Assembly (NCBI RefSeq): GCF_001647715.1
Contig: NZ_CP015600.1
Coordinates: forward strand, 5,084,001 to 5,148,000
Source of the DNA: Pseudomonas antarctica
GTDB taxonomy: Bacteria; Pseudomonadota; Gammaproteobacteria; Pseudomonadales; Pseudomonadaceae
DNA length: 64,000 bases
Direction: 5' to 3'
The notes under the pieces were generated by a model that saw only the letters and a list, made by a program, of their open reading frames with translations, was not told the origin of the DNA and ran no database searches. The translations under genes and the position numbers were made by a program. Positions 55,883 to 64,000 of this stretch are shown here, piece by piece. Within the stretch, counting starts at the first letter, position 1, and the number at the start of each line of letters is the position of its first letter.

Positions 55883-56322
55883 AACAACCACAGCCCTCTT
55901 TTGGAACAGCCATCAATAGGCGTCAATGCAATGCCCGTTCATAGGCATGGTTATAAGGCCTCACACGCATCCATAGTGCTGACACCGATGAATGCCCTAG
56001 CGGTGTGAACGTCGTCATTGTCGGCTGTAAATAATTGCTGATTTCGATCAAGGCAACTGACGACTTGTACGCACATTTCACGATATGACAGTAAATGGCT
56101 GACACCAAACCGCGCTATCAGAAAGAGCGCTCGGACGGCGTGGACTTTTCCTAAAGCAGATAAGGTCTATAACTGACAATTGCGGGAGATATATCTGAGT
56201 TGCCCATCACTCAAGACATTCTATTGAAACCTCGCGTAGCGAACGCCGCGACGGCACGCCCCCTGCACCGGCTTTAGTGGTAACCCCTCACCCAGGCTCT
56301 ACTTCTCAACCAAATCCCAGGC
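55883..56322. other. Non-coding, A/T-richer segment next to tRNA-Lys
   Basis: About 440 bp without a convincing gene on either strand. Composition and codon patterns are unlike the chromosome core. It belongs to the segment between the two direct repeats and presumably holds the promoter of the unknown gene. Confidence 0.55.
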
Positions 56323-56379
56323 AAAAAAAAACCCGGAAATCCTCACTTGCGTGGGCCTTCCGGATTTTCTAAACCGCCA
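56323..56379 (-). terminator. Terminator of tRNA-Lys; right copy of the direct repeat
   Basis: Read leftward, a TCCGGAA / TTCCGGG stem and then nine T residues. It ends the tRNA transcript. Confidence 0.85.
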
Positions 56380-56383
56380 AAAA

Positions 56384-56459
56384 TGGTGGGTCGTGTGGGA
56401 TTCGAACCTACGACCAATTGGTTAAAAGCCAACTGCTCTACCAACTGAGCTAACGACCC
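56384..56459 (-). tRNA. tRNA-Lys (anticodon TTT)
   Basis: On the minus strand GGGTCGTTAGCTCAGTTGG starts the gene. The acceptor stem GGGTCGT pairs with ACGACCC; the D arm is TAGCTCAGTTGGTAGAGCA, the anticodon loop is CTTTTAA (TTT), the T arm contains GGTTCGAATCC, and CCA is encoded at the 3' end (76 nt in all). Confidence 0.97.
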
Positions 56460-56522
56460 GCTGTGTTGTGGCGCGTATAATACTGATTTCTAAGGATTAT
56501 TCAACACCTTATTTGAAATAAA

Positions 56523-57200
56523 TCAGAAATAACGCGTTGGGTCTGTAATTCCGGCCGTTTGGAAGCCTTCTGCACGCAGTCGGCAAGCGTCACATTTCCC
56601 ACAAGCGCGGCCAGCATCGTCTGCCTGGTAGCAGGAAACAGTCAGCGCGTAATCCACGCCAAGTCCTACGCCAGCCTTCACAATGTCTGCCTTGCTCATG
56701 TTCTGCAGCGGGGCCTGGATACGAAAGCTTTGCCCTTCCACACCAGCCTTGGTCGCCAGGTTGGCCATGCGCTCGAATGACTCGACGTACTCTGGACGGC
56801 AGTCCGGATAACCGTTGTAGTCCAGTGCATTGACGCCGATGAAGATGTCACGGGCATTCAATACTTCGGCCCAACCAAGGGCCAGCGACAGGAACACGGT
56901 ATTGCGCGCCGGCACGTAGGTCAGCGGGATGCCTTCGCTGGGCGCCTCGGGCACATCGATGCTGCTGTCGGTAAGAGCCGAGCCGCCGATGCCATTGAGG
57001 TTGAGTCCGATCACTTTGTGCTCGACCACACTCAGGTCACGGGCGACACGCGCGGCGGCGTCCAGCTCGGCGCGGTGGCGTTGGCCGTAGTCGAAGCTCA
57101 TGGTGTAGCAGCGGTAGCCTTGCGCCTGCGCCATGGCAACCATGGTGGCGGAGTCAAGGCCGCCGGACAGCAAGATGACGGCGCGTTTTTGATCCGTCAT
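56523..57200 (-). CDS. queC: 7-cyano-7-deazaguanine synthase
   Basis: The 225-residue ATP-pyrophosphatase has the PP-loop [17 protein letters not shown] (about 9-25), [19 protein letters not shown], and the zinc cysteines in [20 protein letters not shown]. It turns 7-carboxy-7-deazaguanine into preQ0, a precursor of queuosine in tRNA (and of 7-deaza DNA bases in some phages). It starts one base after the queE stop, so the pair is translationally coupled. Confidence 0.96.
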   Translation of the reverse strand: MTDQKRAVILLSGGLDSATMVAMAQAQGYRCYTMSFDYGQRHRAELDAAARVARDLSVVEHKVIGLNLNGIGGSALTDSSIDVPEAPSEGIPLTYVPARNTVFLSLALGWAEVLNARDIFIGVNALDYNGYPDCRPEYVESFERMANLATKAGVEGQSFRIQAPLQNMSKADIVKAGVGLGVDYALTVSCYQADDAGRACGKCDACRLRAEGFQTAGITDPTRYF

Positions 57201-57201
57201 G

Positions 57202-57849
57202 TCAGCGCCCCGGCTCGTCATTCCACAGGTATTTATGCAACTGCAATTGCAGGCGTACCGGCAGGTTGTCCGCCACGACCCAGTCGGCCAGGTCGCGGGC
57301 GTTCAGGTCATGATGGCTCGGCGAGAACAGCACTTCGCCGGCACGGCGGTCGAGGCCGTATTGGATCAGCTTGGAAGCCGCCCAGTCATAATCGTCACGC
57401 GAACAGATCACGAACTTGACCTGATCGTTGGCCGTCAGCAGATCGATGTTCTCGTAAAGGTTACGGTGCGCTTCCTTGGAGCCTGGCGTCTTCAGATCGA
57501 CCACTCGGCTTACGCGCGAATCCACAGCAGAGATGTCCAGGGCACCGCTGGTCTCCAGCGAGACTTCGTAACCGGCATCACACAGTTGCTTGAGCAACGG
57601 GATGGCATTGGGCTGGGCCAGAGGCTCGCCACCGGTCACACAGACGTAGCGCGGCTTGAAGCCGGCAACCTGCTCAAGGATATCGTCGAGAGTGCGCACA
57701 GTGCCGCCACTGAAAGCGTAGGCGCTGTCACAGTATTGGCAACGCAACGGGCAGCCGGTCAGCCGTACAAATACGGTGGGCAGGCCAGCGGTTCGCGTTT
57801 CACCCTGCAACGAGTAAAAAACTTCGGTAATACGTAATGTGTCTTGCAT
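57202..57849 (-). CDS. queE: 7-carboxy-7-deazaguanine synthase (radical SAM)
   Basis: The 215-residue radical SAM enzyme has [41 protein letters not shown], where CPLRCQYC is the CxxxCxxC cluster motif, followed by [11 protein letters not shown] (SAM-binding GGE). It rearranges CPH4 to CDG. ATG 57849 is taken; GTG 57858 would add three residues. Followed one base later by queC. Upstream gene is cpoB, separated by a terminator. Confidence 0.95.
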   Translation of the reverse strand: MQDTLRITEVFYSLQGETRTAGLPTVFVRLTGCPLRCQYCDSAYAFSGGTVRTLDDILEQVAGFKPRYVCVTGGEPLAQPNAIPLLKQLCDAGYEVSLETSGALDISAVDSRVSRVVDLKTPGSKEAHRNLYENIDLLTANDQVKFVICSRDDYDWAASKLIQYGLDRRAGEVLFSPSHHDLNARDLADWVVADNLPVRLQLQLHKYLWNDEPGR

Positions 57850-57965
57850 AGTCGCCACGGGCGTAACAGCTAAACAGGCTGTCCGCCTCCGTCAGGCACT
57901 TCAAGGGATTGCGCCAACGCGCCAACCCCGGGAAGCGTGTTTCATAAAAGGGCGTGGATTCTAAC

Positions 57966-57994
57966 GAAAAAACCCGCGCCAGGCGCGGGTTTCT
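57966..57994. terminator. Terminator between cpoB and queE
   Basis: AAACCCGCGCC / GGCGCGGGTTT perfect stem; on the minus strand it is followed by TTTTTT. It ends the tol-pal-cpoB transcript. Confidence 0.9.
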
Positions 57995-58013
57995 TCTAAA
58001 CGGGCTACATCGC

Positions 58014-58850
58014 TTACAAGCGCTGCAGATCCCGCTGGGCCAACTGGGCAGCAGACGTACCCGGATATTGGGCAACCACTTGCTGCAGAATGCCTTTGAC
58101 CTTGTCGGTATGACCCAGGCGGCGTTCTACGTCAGCCAGTTTGTACAGCGAGTCAGGCACCTTGGCGTGCTTTGGGTACAGCTGGCTGACCTTGGCAAAT
58201 GCCTGGCCCGCCGCTTGTAAATCACCCTTTGCCAGGTTCACCTCACCCAACCAGTACTGGGCATTGCCCGCGTATTGGCTGTTCGGGTATTTGCGCAGGA
58301 ATGCGGTAAAAGCCTGGCTGGCCTTATCGAAATCCTTGGCTTTGATCAGGTCGAAGGCTGCGTCGTAATACAGTTTTTCCTTCGCCGGATCACCCGGTTC
58401 GCTGCTCGCGGCAGGGGCTTGGCCAGCAGCCGCTGCCCCTGCTGCGGCACCACCGGCGGCAGCGCTTGGCGCGCCACCGGCAGAAGAATTATCAGGAGTT
58501 GCGGCAGGTGTTACGCCGGCTCCAATACGTCGATCAAGATCCTGGTAACGCTCCAGGCCTTCTTGCTTCAGCTGGTTCACTTGATTCTGCAGAACTTCAA
58601 TGGTGCCTTGTTGCTGCGACAATTGATCCTGCATGCGTTGCAGCTGGTTGAACAGTTCGCCCTGTGCCGAGGGGGCGGACGTAGCCGCCCCCCCAGCATA
58701 GGCGCCGTTCGTGCCATAACCCGCTGGCGGATAACTGCTCCCGCTATTGTTATAGCCAGAGTTGCTATCTTCCACAGGAACCGCAGCCCACACCGCAAGC
58801 GGTGCGAGGCTGAGAGCCAATACAGTTAGAGCACGACGGCACGTTCGCAT
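58014..58850 (-). CDS. cpoB: Cell division coordinator CpoB (YbgF)
   Basis: The 278-residue periplasmic protein has a signal peptide (LALSLAPLAVWA), an N-terminal coiled coil (LFNQLQRMQDQLSQQQGTIEVLQNQVNQLKQE), an Ala/Gly/Ser-rich linker, and C-terminal TPR repeats (KLYYDAAFDLIKAKDFDKASQAFTAFLRKYPNSQYAGNAQYWLGEVNLAKGD...). It links peptidoglycan synthesis (PBP1B-LpoB in E. coli) with outer-membrane constriction by Tol-Pal. It is the last tol gene, six bases after pal. Confidence 0.94.
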   Translation of the reverse strand: MRTCRRALTVLALSLAPLAVWAAVPVEDSNSGYNNSGSSYPPAGYGTNGAYAGGAATSAPSAQGELFNQLQRMQDQLSQQQGTIEVLQNQVNQLKQEGLERYQDLDRRIGAGVTPAATPDNSSAGGAPSAAAGGAAAGAAAAGQAPAASSEPGDPAKEKLYYDAAFDLIKAKDFDKASQAFTAFLRKYPNSQYAGNAQYWLGEVNLAKGDLQAAGQAFAKVSQLYPKHAKVPDSLYKLADVERRLGHTDKVKGILQQVVAQYPGTSAAQLAQRDLQRL

Positions 58851-58856
58851 GACGAA

Positions 58857-59357
58857 TTACTTACGCAGTTCGACGCGACGGTTTTGAGCCCAGGACTGCT
58901 CGTCGTGGCCAGTAGCAACTGGACGCTCTTTACCGTAGGAAACCAGTTCCAGTTGGCCCGGAGCAACACCTTGCAGTACCAGGTAGCGCTGAACGGCTTT
59001 CGCACGACGCTCGCCCAGTGCCATGTTGTACTCACGAGTACCACGTTCGTCGGTGTTACCTTCCAGAACAACGCGAGCGCCGTTAGCTTTCAGGTCCTTC
59101 GCGTGAACGTCCAGAGCGCGCATGGCTTCTGGCTTCAGGTCCGAACTGTCGTATTCGAAGTAGAAAGTGGTGATAGCGCGCAGAGCAGCTTCTTCGCTCA
59201 GGGAGCCGTCAACTGCACCAGTGTTAGCGCCGTAACCAGCGTTTGGATCAACAGCTGCGCCTTCACCGGCATTGTCGCCGCCTTTAGACGAGCAACCAAC
59301 GGCTACGGACAGAGCCAGAGCCAGAGCAGCAAACTTACCAAACTTCAGCATTTCCAT
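58857..59357 (-). CDS. pal: Peptidoglycan-associated lipoprotein Pal
   Basis: The 166-residue lipoprotein has a lipobox (LSVAVGC, about residue 22) after a short signal, then a linker, and an OmpA-like domain with [27 protein letters not shown] and [34 protein letters not shown]. It anchors the outer membrane to peptidoglycan and binds TolB. ATG 59357 is preceded by AGGAG at 8 bp; upstream codons would place an unneeded N-terminal extension. Confidence 0.96.
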   Translation of the reverse strand: MEMLKFGKFAALALALSVAVGCSSKGGDNAGEGAAVDPNAGYGANTGAVDGSLSEEAALRAITTFYFEYDSSDLKPEAMRALDVHAKDLKANGARVVLEGNTDERGTREYNMALGERRAKAVQRYLVLQGVAPGQLELVSYGKERPVATGHDEQSWAQNRRVELRK

Positions 59358-59412
59358 CGTGAAACTCCTAATGAACCCCAGTGTGTTAAGCAAATCTTTT
59401 TGTAGCGCCGCG

Positions 59413-60714
59413 TCAGTTCAGGTAAGGGGACCAGGACGGTTCTCTGACTTCGCCTTGTGCGGTAGGAAGCGGGAGCCTTACGCGTCCATTAATGGACACG
59501 AGCATCAAGACTCCCCGGCCCTGCTGGCGGGTGGCGTAGATTACCATGGTGCCGTTGGGCGCAACAGTAGCTGACTCATCAAGGTTGGTGTCTGTGAGGA
59601 TTTTTACCGTTCCACGCTGCAAATCCTGGGCCGCAACCCGGAAATTAGTGAAACCATCCTGACGGTGAATCATCACCAACGTCTTTTCATCAGCCGAAAG
59701 CTTAGGGTTGGCATTGTAGTTACCAATAAAGGTCACGCGTTCTGCGCCACCGCCACCTACGCTTGTTTTGTAGATTTGAGGCTTGCCGCCACGGTCAGAG
59801 GTGAAATAGATGGTCGAACCATCCTTACCCCAGAACGGTTCGGTGTTGATGCCCGGGCCGCTGGTAACTCGGCTGATCTGGCGCGAAGCCATGTTCATCA
59901 CGTAGATATCCGGGTTGCCATCCTTGGACAGCACGAATGCCAGGCGCGAACCATCCGGTGACCATGCAGGTGCGCCGTTGAGGCCTTCGAAGTTGGTGAT
60001 CTGCTCACGACGGCCAGTATCGATGTGCTGGACGAAGATACGCGGACGGCGCTGTTCGAAAGACACGTAGGCAATACGCTTGCCATCCGGCGCAAAGCGC
60101 GGCGACAGGATTGGCTCACGGGACTGCAGCAAGGTCACGGCGCGTGCACCGTCGTAGTCCGAGCGCTGCAACGTATAACGAGTGTTGTCTACAGAGAAAC
60201 GCTCAGCCGTTACATAAAGCAGGCGTGTCGAGAACGCACCTTTGATACCGGTGAGTTTTTCAAACGACTGGTCCGAGATGTAGTGGGCCATGTCCCGCAG
60301 TTGTTCGGCGGTGCCCGATACGCTGCCGGTCAAGACCTGCTGCTCGGTAGCCACGTTGAACAACGTGTACTGGATCTGCAGGCGACCACCGGCTGGCGTG
60401 ATGTTGCCGACCATCAGGTACTGGGCGCCAACGGCCTTCCAGTCACGGAACACAACTTCGCTGGCCTGGTTCGGCTGGCTGATCATGTTGCCTTTCGGAA
60501 TCGGCGCGTAGTAGCCGGAGTTGCGCAGGTCGTCGCTGACGATCTGGGCCATGTCGTCCGGCAGCACGCTGCCGCCCTGCCAGCCGAACGGTACTACCGC
60601 GATCGGGGTGGCCCGATCACTACCGCTGGTGACCAGGATGTTCTTTTCATCCGCCGCCGCTATCCCTGCCATACAGCAAATAACGACAAGCATTCCTCGA
60701 AGAAGGTTTCTCAC
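59413..60714 (-). CDS. tolB: Tol-Pal system protein TolB
   Basis: The 433-residue periplasmic protein has a signal peptide ([20 protein letters not shown]), an N-terminal alpha/beta domain ([23 protein letters not shown]...) and a six-blade beta propeller with [28 protein letters not shown] and [21 protein letters not shown] repeats. It shuttles between Pal and TolA in the periplasm. The gene starts at GTG 60714, overlapping the tolA stop by 4 bp; ATG 60693 would be a shorter alternative. Confidence 0.95.
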   Translation of the reverse strand: MRNLLRGMLVVICCMAGIAAADEKNILVTSGSDRATPIAVVPFGWQGGSVLPDDMAQIVSDDLRNSGYYAPIPKGNMISQPNQASEVVFRDWKAVGAQYLMVGNITPAGGRLQIQYTLFNVATEQQVLTGSVSGTAEQLRDMAHYISDQSFEKLTGIKGAFSTRLLYVTAERFSVDNTRYTLQRSDYDGARAVTLLQSREPILSPRFAPDGKRIAYVSFEQRRPRIFVQHIDTGRREQITNFEGLNGAPAWSPDGSRLAFVLSKDGNPDIYVMNMASRQISRVTSGPGINTEPFWGKDGSTIYFTSDRGGKPQIYKTSVGGGGAERVTFIGNYNANPKLSADEKTLVMIHRQDGFTNFRVAAQDLQRGTVKILTDTNLDESATVAPNGTMVIYATRQQGRGVLMLVSINGRVRLPLPTAQGEVREPSWSPYLN

Positions 60715-61784
60715 AAGGCTAGATCCTCAGGTGTGAATGTCATCTTGAATGAACGATAGGGAGCGAAGTCGCTTGGTTTCATTCCCTGCATCTCGGTCAA
60801 CCGGCCAATGTTCTTGACCGCGGCAACCGCCGAACTGTCGAACGAACCGTCACCACTGGACTTGGCCACGCTGACCGAAGTCACCGTACCGTCCGGCAAC
60901 ATGCCGATCTGCAGCACTACTGTCATACCTTTGCGTGCCGAAGGTGGACGTGTCCAGCCTTCCGCTGCCCGTGCCCGAATCAGGTCGTCGAAACTGCCCG
61001 CGACTTCATCACCACGTTCATCGGCCAAGGCTTGCTGACGCTGCGGCGTGTCGGAAAGCAAATCTGCCAAGGCCTGGGCCTTTTTCTCTTCGGCGGATTT
61101 ACGTGCTGCTTCCTGGGCCTTTTTCTTGGTGGCGTCGGCGGCAGCTTTCTTCTTCGCGTCGTCGGCGATCTTTTTCTTCGCCTCGTCTGCTTCAGCTTTT
61201 TTCTTGGCGTCTTCGGCGGCTTTCTTCTTCGCGTCTTCGACTATCTTTTTCTTGGCGTCTTCAGCGGCCTTTTTCTTGGCCTCTTCTTCGGCCGCTTTTT
61301 TGGCTTCTTCTTCAGACTTCTTCTTGGCTATATCAGCCAGTTGTTTCTCTTCAGCCTTTTTAGCTTCGGCAGCTTTGTCGGCTTTCTTGGCTTCATCAGC
61401 CTTTTTCGCCTCGTCAGCTTTCTTGGCTTCGTCAGCCTTTTTCGATTCCTCGGCCTTTTGAGCCGCCTCTTCTTTCTTTTGTTCCGCAGCAGCCTTCACC
61501 GCTTCCTGCTCGACCTTCTTCTGTTCCATCTGCTCGACTTCGGTCTGGCGCGCAGCCGACTTCTGGGCCTCACCCGCAATCTTCTGATTGGTCTGGGTAG
61601 TGGCCTGACTTTTCGATTTCAGCTGATACAGGGTCGCCTGCACGATCGGCTTGGCTGGCGGCAGGTCCGGGGTCATGGCAAAGCTGACGAACAGCATGCC
61701 AAACACCAGGACGTGCAGGGCAATTGCCCAGACGCTAGGCCAGAAGAAGCTTTCCGAGGCGGACGGCTCTCGCTGTTGGTGCAT
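60711..61784 (-). CDS. tolA: Tol-Pal system protein TolA
   Basis: The 357-residue protein has one N-terminal membrane helix (about 16-36), a very long Ala/Lys/Glu helical domain of [18 protein letters not shown] repeats (about 60-245) and a C-terminal domain (about 250-357) that contacts TolB and Pal. It couples the TolQR proton motor in the inner membrane to the outer-membrane complex. It starts at the last base of the tolR stop. Confidence 0.96.
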   Translation of the reverse strand: MHQQREPSASESFFWPSVWAIALHVLVFGMLFVSFAMTPDLPPAKPIVQATLYQLKSKSQATTQTNQKIAGEAQKSAARQTEVEQMEQKKVEQEAVKAAAEQKKEEAAQKAEESKKADEAKKADEAKKADEAKKADKAAEAKKAEEKQLADIAKKKSEEEAKKAAEEEAKKKAAEDAKKKIVEDAKKKAAEDAKKKAEADEAKKKIADDAKKKAAADATKKKAQEAARKSAEEKKAQALADLLSDTPQRQQALADERGDEVAGSFDDLIRARAAEGWTRPPSARKGMTVVLQIGMLPDGTVTSVSVAKSSGDGSFDSSAVAAVKNIGRLTEMQGMKPSDFAPYRSFKMTFTPEDLAL

Positions 61785-62245
61785 CAGGGCGCCTCGGTAA
61801 TCAAGCCAACGTTACCGACGCCGGCCTTCTGCAGCCCACCCATGGCACCCATGACGGAGCCATAGTCGACCACTTTGTCGCCGCGAATGAACACTTGCGT
61901 GTGCTTGCCGCCTTCGTTGCCGGACCGGATGATCTTGGTCACGGCGTCGGTCATCTGCGGCAAGGTCATGGCCTTGTCCTGCTGTTTCTGAGTGTCGACT
62001 TCGCTGCCAAGGTTCCAGTAATAGGTCTTGTCAGCCTTGATCGAAATGGTCAGGACCTGAGTGTTGTTGTCTTGCGGCAAGGCTTCGCTGGAAACCTTGG
62101 GCAGATCAACCTTCACGCCCTGATTGAGCATCGGCGCGGTCACCATGAAGATGACCAGCAGCACCAACATCACGTCGATGTAGGGCACTACGTTCATCTC
62201 GGCGACCGGCTTGCGCTTTTTGCGAGCTCGAGCGATTAAAGCCAT
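61784..62245 (-). CDS. tolR: Tol-Pal system protein TolR
   Basis: The 153-residue protein has a basic start (MALIARARKKRKPVAEMN), one membrane helix with the proton-relay Asp in NVVPYIDVMLVLLVIFMVTAPM (about D24), and a periplasmic ExbD/TolR fold. It works with TolQ to use the proton gradient. Fourteen bases after tolQ; its stop overlaps the tolA start. Confidence 0.96.
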   Translation of the reverse strand: MALIARARKKRKPVAEMNVVPYIDVMLVLLVIFMVTAPMLNQGVKVDLPKVSSEALPQDNNTQVLTISIKADKTYYWNLGSEVDTQKQQDKAMTLPQMTDAVTKIIRSGNEGGKHTQVFIRGDKVVDYGSVMGAMGGLQKAGVGNVGLITEAP

Positions 62246-62259
62246 TGGGAATTACCTGC

Positions 62260-62955
62260 TTATTCTTCGCTGGTGTGCACTTTACGGTGCAGGATCGCCT
62301 GGAACTCGTCGGCGAAGGTGTAGTAACGGCTGATCAAGGTTTCGCCGCGTGCGGCAAAACGGTTGTAAGCGATTACTGCTGGGATAGCAGCGAACAGGCC
62401 GATCGCGGTAGCGACCAGGGCTTCGGCGATACCCGGGGCCACAGTGGCCAGGGTCGCTTGCTGGGCCTGAGCCAGGCCACGGAAGGAGTTCATGATCCCC
62501 CAGACGGTGCCGAACAGACCGATGTACGGGCTGACGGAGCCGACGGTAGCGAGGAACGGCAGGCTCTGCTCCAGTTTCTCTTCTTCGCGTGAAATCGCGA
62601 CGCGCATGGCACGGGCCACACCTTCCATGACCGCTTCAGGGTCGACGCCCGGCTGCTGGCGCAGGCGCGAGAATTCCTTGAAGCCGGCGCGGAAGATCTG
62701 CTCGACGCCCGAATCCGGGTCCGGGTTGCTGCCCGCCTGACGGTACAGCTTGGACAGGTCGATACCCGACCAGAAGCGCTCTTCGAAGCTCTCCAGGGCA
62801 CGTCGACCGGCACGCAGCAAGTTGCTGCGCTGAAAAATCATGACCCAAGAGGTAACCGATGCGGCTACCAGGATCAGCATTACCAGTTGAACCACAACAC
62901 TGGCATTGCTGACCAGGCTCCACATGGAGGAATGGTCGACGACGGTAGGTTCCAC
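62260..62955 (-). CDS. tolQ: Tol-Pal system protein TolQ
   Basis: The 231-residue protein has three membrane helices (about 17-37, 135-160, 170-195) and MotA/ExbB signatures: GLFGTVWGIMNSFRGLAQAQQATLATVAPGIAEALVATAIGLFAAIPAVIAYN. It forms the pentameric ring of the TolQR proton motor. It starts one base after ybgC ends. Confidence 0.96.
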   Translation of the reverse strand: MEPTVVDHSSMWSLVSNASVVVQLVMLILVAASVTSWVMIFQRSNLLRAGRRALESFEERFWSGIDLSKLYRQAGSNPDPDSGVEQIFRAGFKEFSRLRQQPGVDPEAVMEGVARAMRVAISREEEKLEQSLPFLATVGSVSPYIGLFGTVWGIMNSFRGLAQAQQATLATVAPGIAEALVATAIGLFAAIPAVIAYNRFAARGETLISRYYTFADEFQAILHRKVHTSEE

Positions 62956-62956
62956 G

Positions 62957-63412
62957 CTAAATCTCCTGCTTTGATTGTTTACCCGCGCCGCTTACGCCGG
63001 CAAAGGCCGCACGTAGAGCTTCGGGAATGGCCCGGGGTTTCAAACTATTGGTGCGCACACAGGCCACCAGGAACTGCCCCTCACAGAGCAGCGTTGCATC
63101 CGTTGCCCGCCTGACTTGCTGTTTAAAGCGCAGGCTGACACGGTTCAATTCGATTACTTGCGCGCTGACCAGCAGTTCATCGTCCAGCCGCGCCGGTGCG
63201 TGGTAACGCGCCTCGCTGGAATGCACGACAAACAACAGGTCTTCCCCCGCAAGCGTGGATTGGGCAAAGCCCAACTCCCGTAGCCGCTCGGTTCGAGCCC
63301 GCTCCATGAACTTGAGGTAGTTGACGTAATACACGATGCCGCCAGCATCGGTGTCCTCGTAATAAACGCGACAGCGATGTACGAACGACTGATCCCCGTT
63401 TTGCGCGCGCAT
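62957..63412 (-). CDS. ybgC: Acyl-CoA thioesterase YbgC
   Basis: The 151-residue hot-dog protein has [33 protein letters not shown] (catalytic Asp in [11 protein letters not shown]) and [18 protein letters not shown]. It hydrolyses short acyl-CoA and is tied to phospholipid and Tol-Pal function. It is the first gene of the ybgC-tolQRAB-pal-cpoB operon. The gap to ruvB is 139 bp with no terminator. Confidence 0.95.
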   Translation of the reverse strand: MRAQNGDQSFVHRCRVYYEDTDAGGIVYYVNYLKFMERARTERLRELGFAQSTLAGEDLLFVVHSSEARYHAPARLDDELLVSAQVIELNRVSLRFKQQVRRATDATLLCEGQFLVACVRTNSLKPRAIPEALRAAFAGVSGAGKQSKQEI

Positions 63413-63551
63413 ACTCTAGTGCTTACTCCTCAGGTTGCCAATCCGGCCAGGCAACTGTTTTTTCATTCCAAGCAACATTTCTAACGACTGAATGACGACA
63501 CCAGCCACTAGGACAGCACAAACTTCAGATAAATCGACTGGCGTGACCTTT

Positions 63552-64000
63552 TTAATCGTCCACTGCATCGAGGAATTCGTCTACTACAGGCATCTCGCCC
63601 AATCGTGACGGAATGTTTAACCCAAAGTGCAAATAGGCGTGGCGCGTGACCACTCGCCCCCGTGGCGTGCGCATGATGTAGCCCTGCTGGATCAGGTACG
63701 GCTCCAGCACATCCTCAATGGTATGGCGCTCTTCACTGATGGCGGCTGCCAGGCTGTCCACGCCCACCGGGCCACCGTCGAACTTCTCGATCATGGTCAA
63801 GAGTAGACGTCGATCCTGATGATCGAAGCCATGCTCGTCCACATCCAACAGGTTCAAGGCCAGGTCGGCCACGGCCTTGGTGATATGCCCCTTGGCCCGC
63901 ACCTCGGCAAAATCGCGTACGCGACGCAACAAACGGTTGGCGATCCGTGGCGTGCCACGGGCCCGGCGGGCGATTTCAAAGGCGCCTTCCGGGTCCAGGG
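63552..64000 (-). CDS. ruvB: Holliday junction branch-migration helicase RuvB, 3' part
   Basis: This partial gene runs off the window's right edge; about 149 C-terminal residues are here: [33 protein letters not shown] (arginine finger region) and the winged-helix C-terminal domain [53 protein letters not shown]. RuvB hexamers drive Holliday junction migration with RuvA and RuvC. Its place before ybgC-tol is the conserved pseudomonad order. Confidence 0.97.
   Translation of the reverse strand, partial: LDPEGAFEIARRARGTPRIANRLLRRVRDFAEVRAKGHITKAVADLALNLLDVDEHGFDHQDRRLLLTMIEKFDGGPVGVDSLAAAISEERHTIEDVLEPYLIQQGYIMRTPRGRVVTRHAYLHFGLNIPSRLGEMPVVDEFLDAVDD

Overview
This is a high-GC chromosomal window from a fluorescent pseudomonad, most likely of the Pseudomonas fluorescens group. 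The evidence is the arcDABC order, the ruvB-ybgC-tolQRAB-pal-cpoB-queE-queC-tRNA-Lys order, a cpxR/spy-like/cpxA cluster close to trkH, a gcvH-gcvP-sdaA-gcvT operon headed by a TyrR-like activator, and eight copies of the extragenic palindromic doublet typical of this group. The window starts inside an imelysin-family gene and ends inside ruvB. Nearly all of it is chromosomal core or near-core; there is no phage, plasmid, transposase or CRISPR array.

Bases 1-10.4 kb hold a partial imelysin gene, the K+ transporter trkH, an AraC-type regulator, an Mpo1-like membrane protein, two tiny unknown genes, a YhhS/YfcJ-type MFS exporter, the ribosome-rescue hydrolase arfB, a pentapeptide-repeat protein, the aromatic amino-acid permease aroP, and a two-gene cassette of a 45-residue peptide plus an M29-like metallopeptidase. 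That cassette is the best candidate for an undescribed system. Bases 10.4-21.1 kb run leftward from the PHP phosphatase through YciO-type protein, scpA, scpB and a DUF1289 protein to rluB, then rightward through yciB, a YciI protein, a coiled-coil protein, cpxR, a Spy-like chaperone, cpxA and a CoA-transferase.

Bases 21.2-29.3 kb are about arginine. The arginine deiminase operon arcDABC has an ANR-type site exactly 41.5 bp upstream of its inferred start. It lies head to head with an arcD paralogue whose stop overlaps the start of an AlkA-like glycosylase gene. Bases 29.5-37.3 kb are a glycine/serine catabolic unit: a GcsR-like sigma-54 activator, three 18-bp palindromic sites, a sigma-54 promoter, then gcvH, gcvP, sdaA and gcvT. 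Glycine is cleaved to CO2, NH3 and a C1 unit, and serine is deaminated to pyruvate; the glyA copy found in the P. aeruginosa operon is missing here.

Bases 37.7-44 kb contain a cold-shock gene, an RDD protein, nadA, a 525-residue cysteine-free protein of unknown function, a 46-codon remnant resembling the last strand of an outer-membrane barrel, and an orphan hybrid sensor kinase. Bases 44.2-54.8 kb hold a two-partner secretion pair (transporter and 1647-residue filamentous exoprotein) followed by pstSCAB with a Pho box but no phoU. From 54.8 to 56.5 kb an unknown, less GC-rich gene lies between two direct copies of a sequence found at the 3' side of tRNA-Lys, which looks like a small insertion at that tRNA. 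The last 7.5 kb is the leftward queC-queE-cpoB-pal-tolBARQ-ybgC-ruvB block, joining 7-deazaguanine synthesis, the Tol-Pal envelope machine and Holliday-junction processing.
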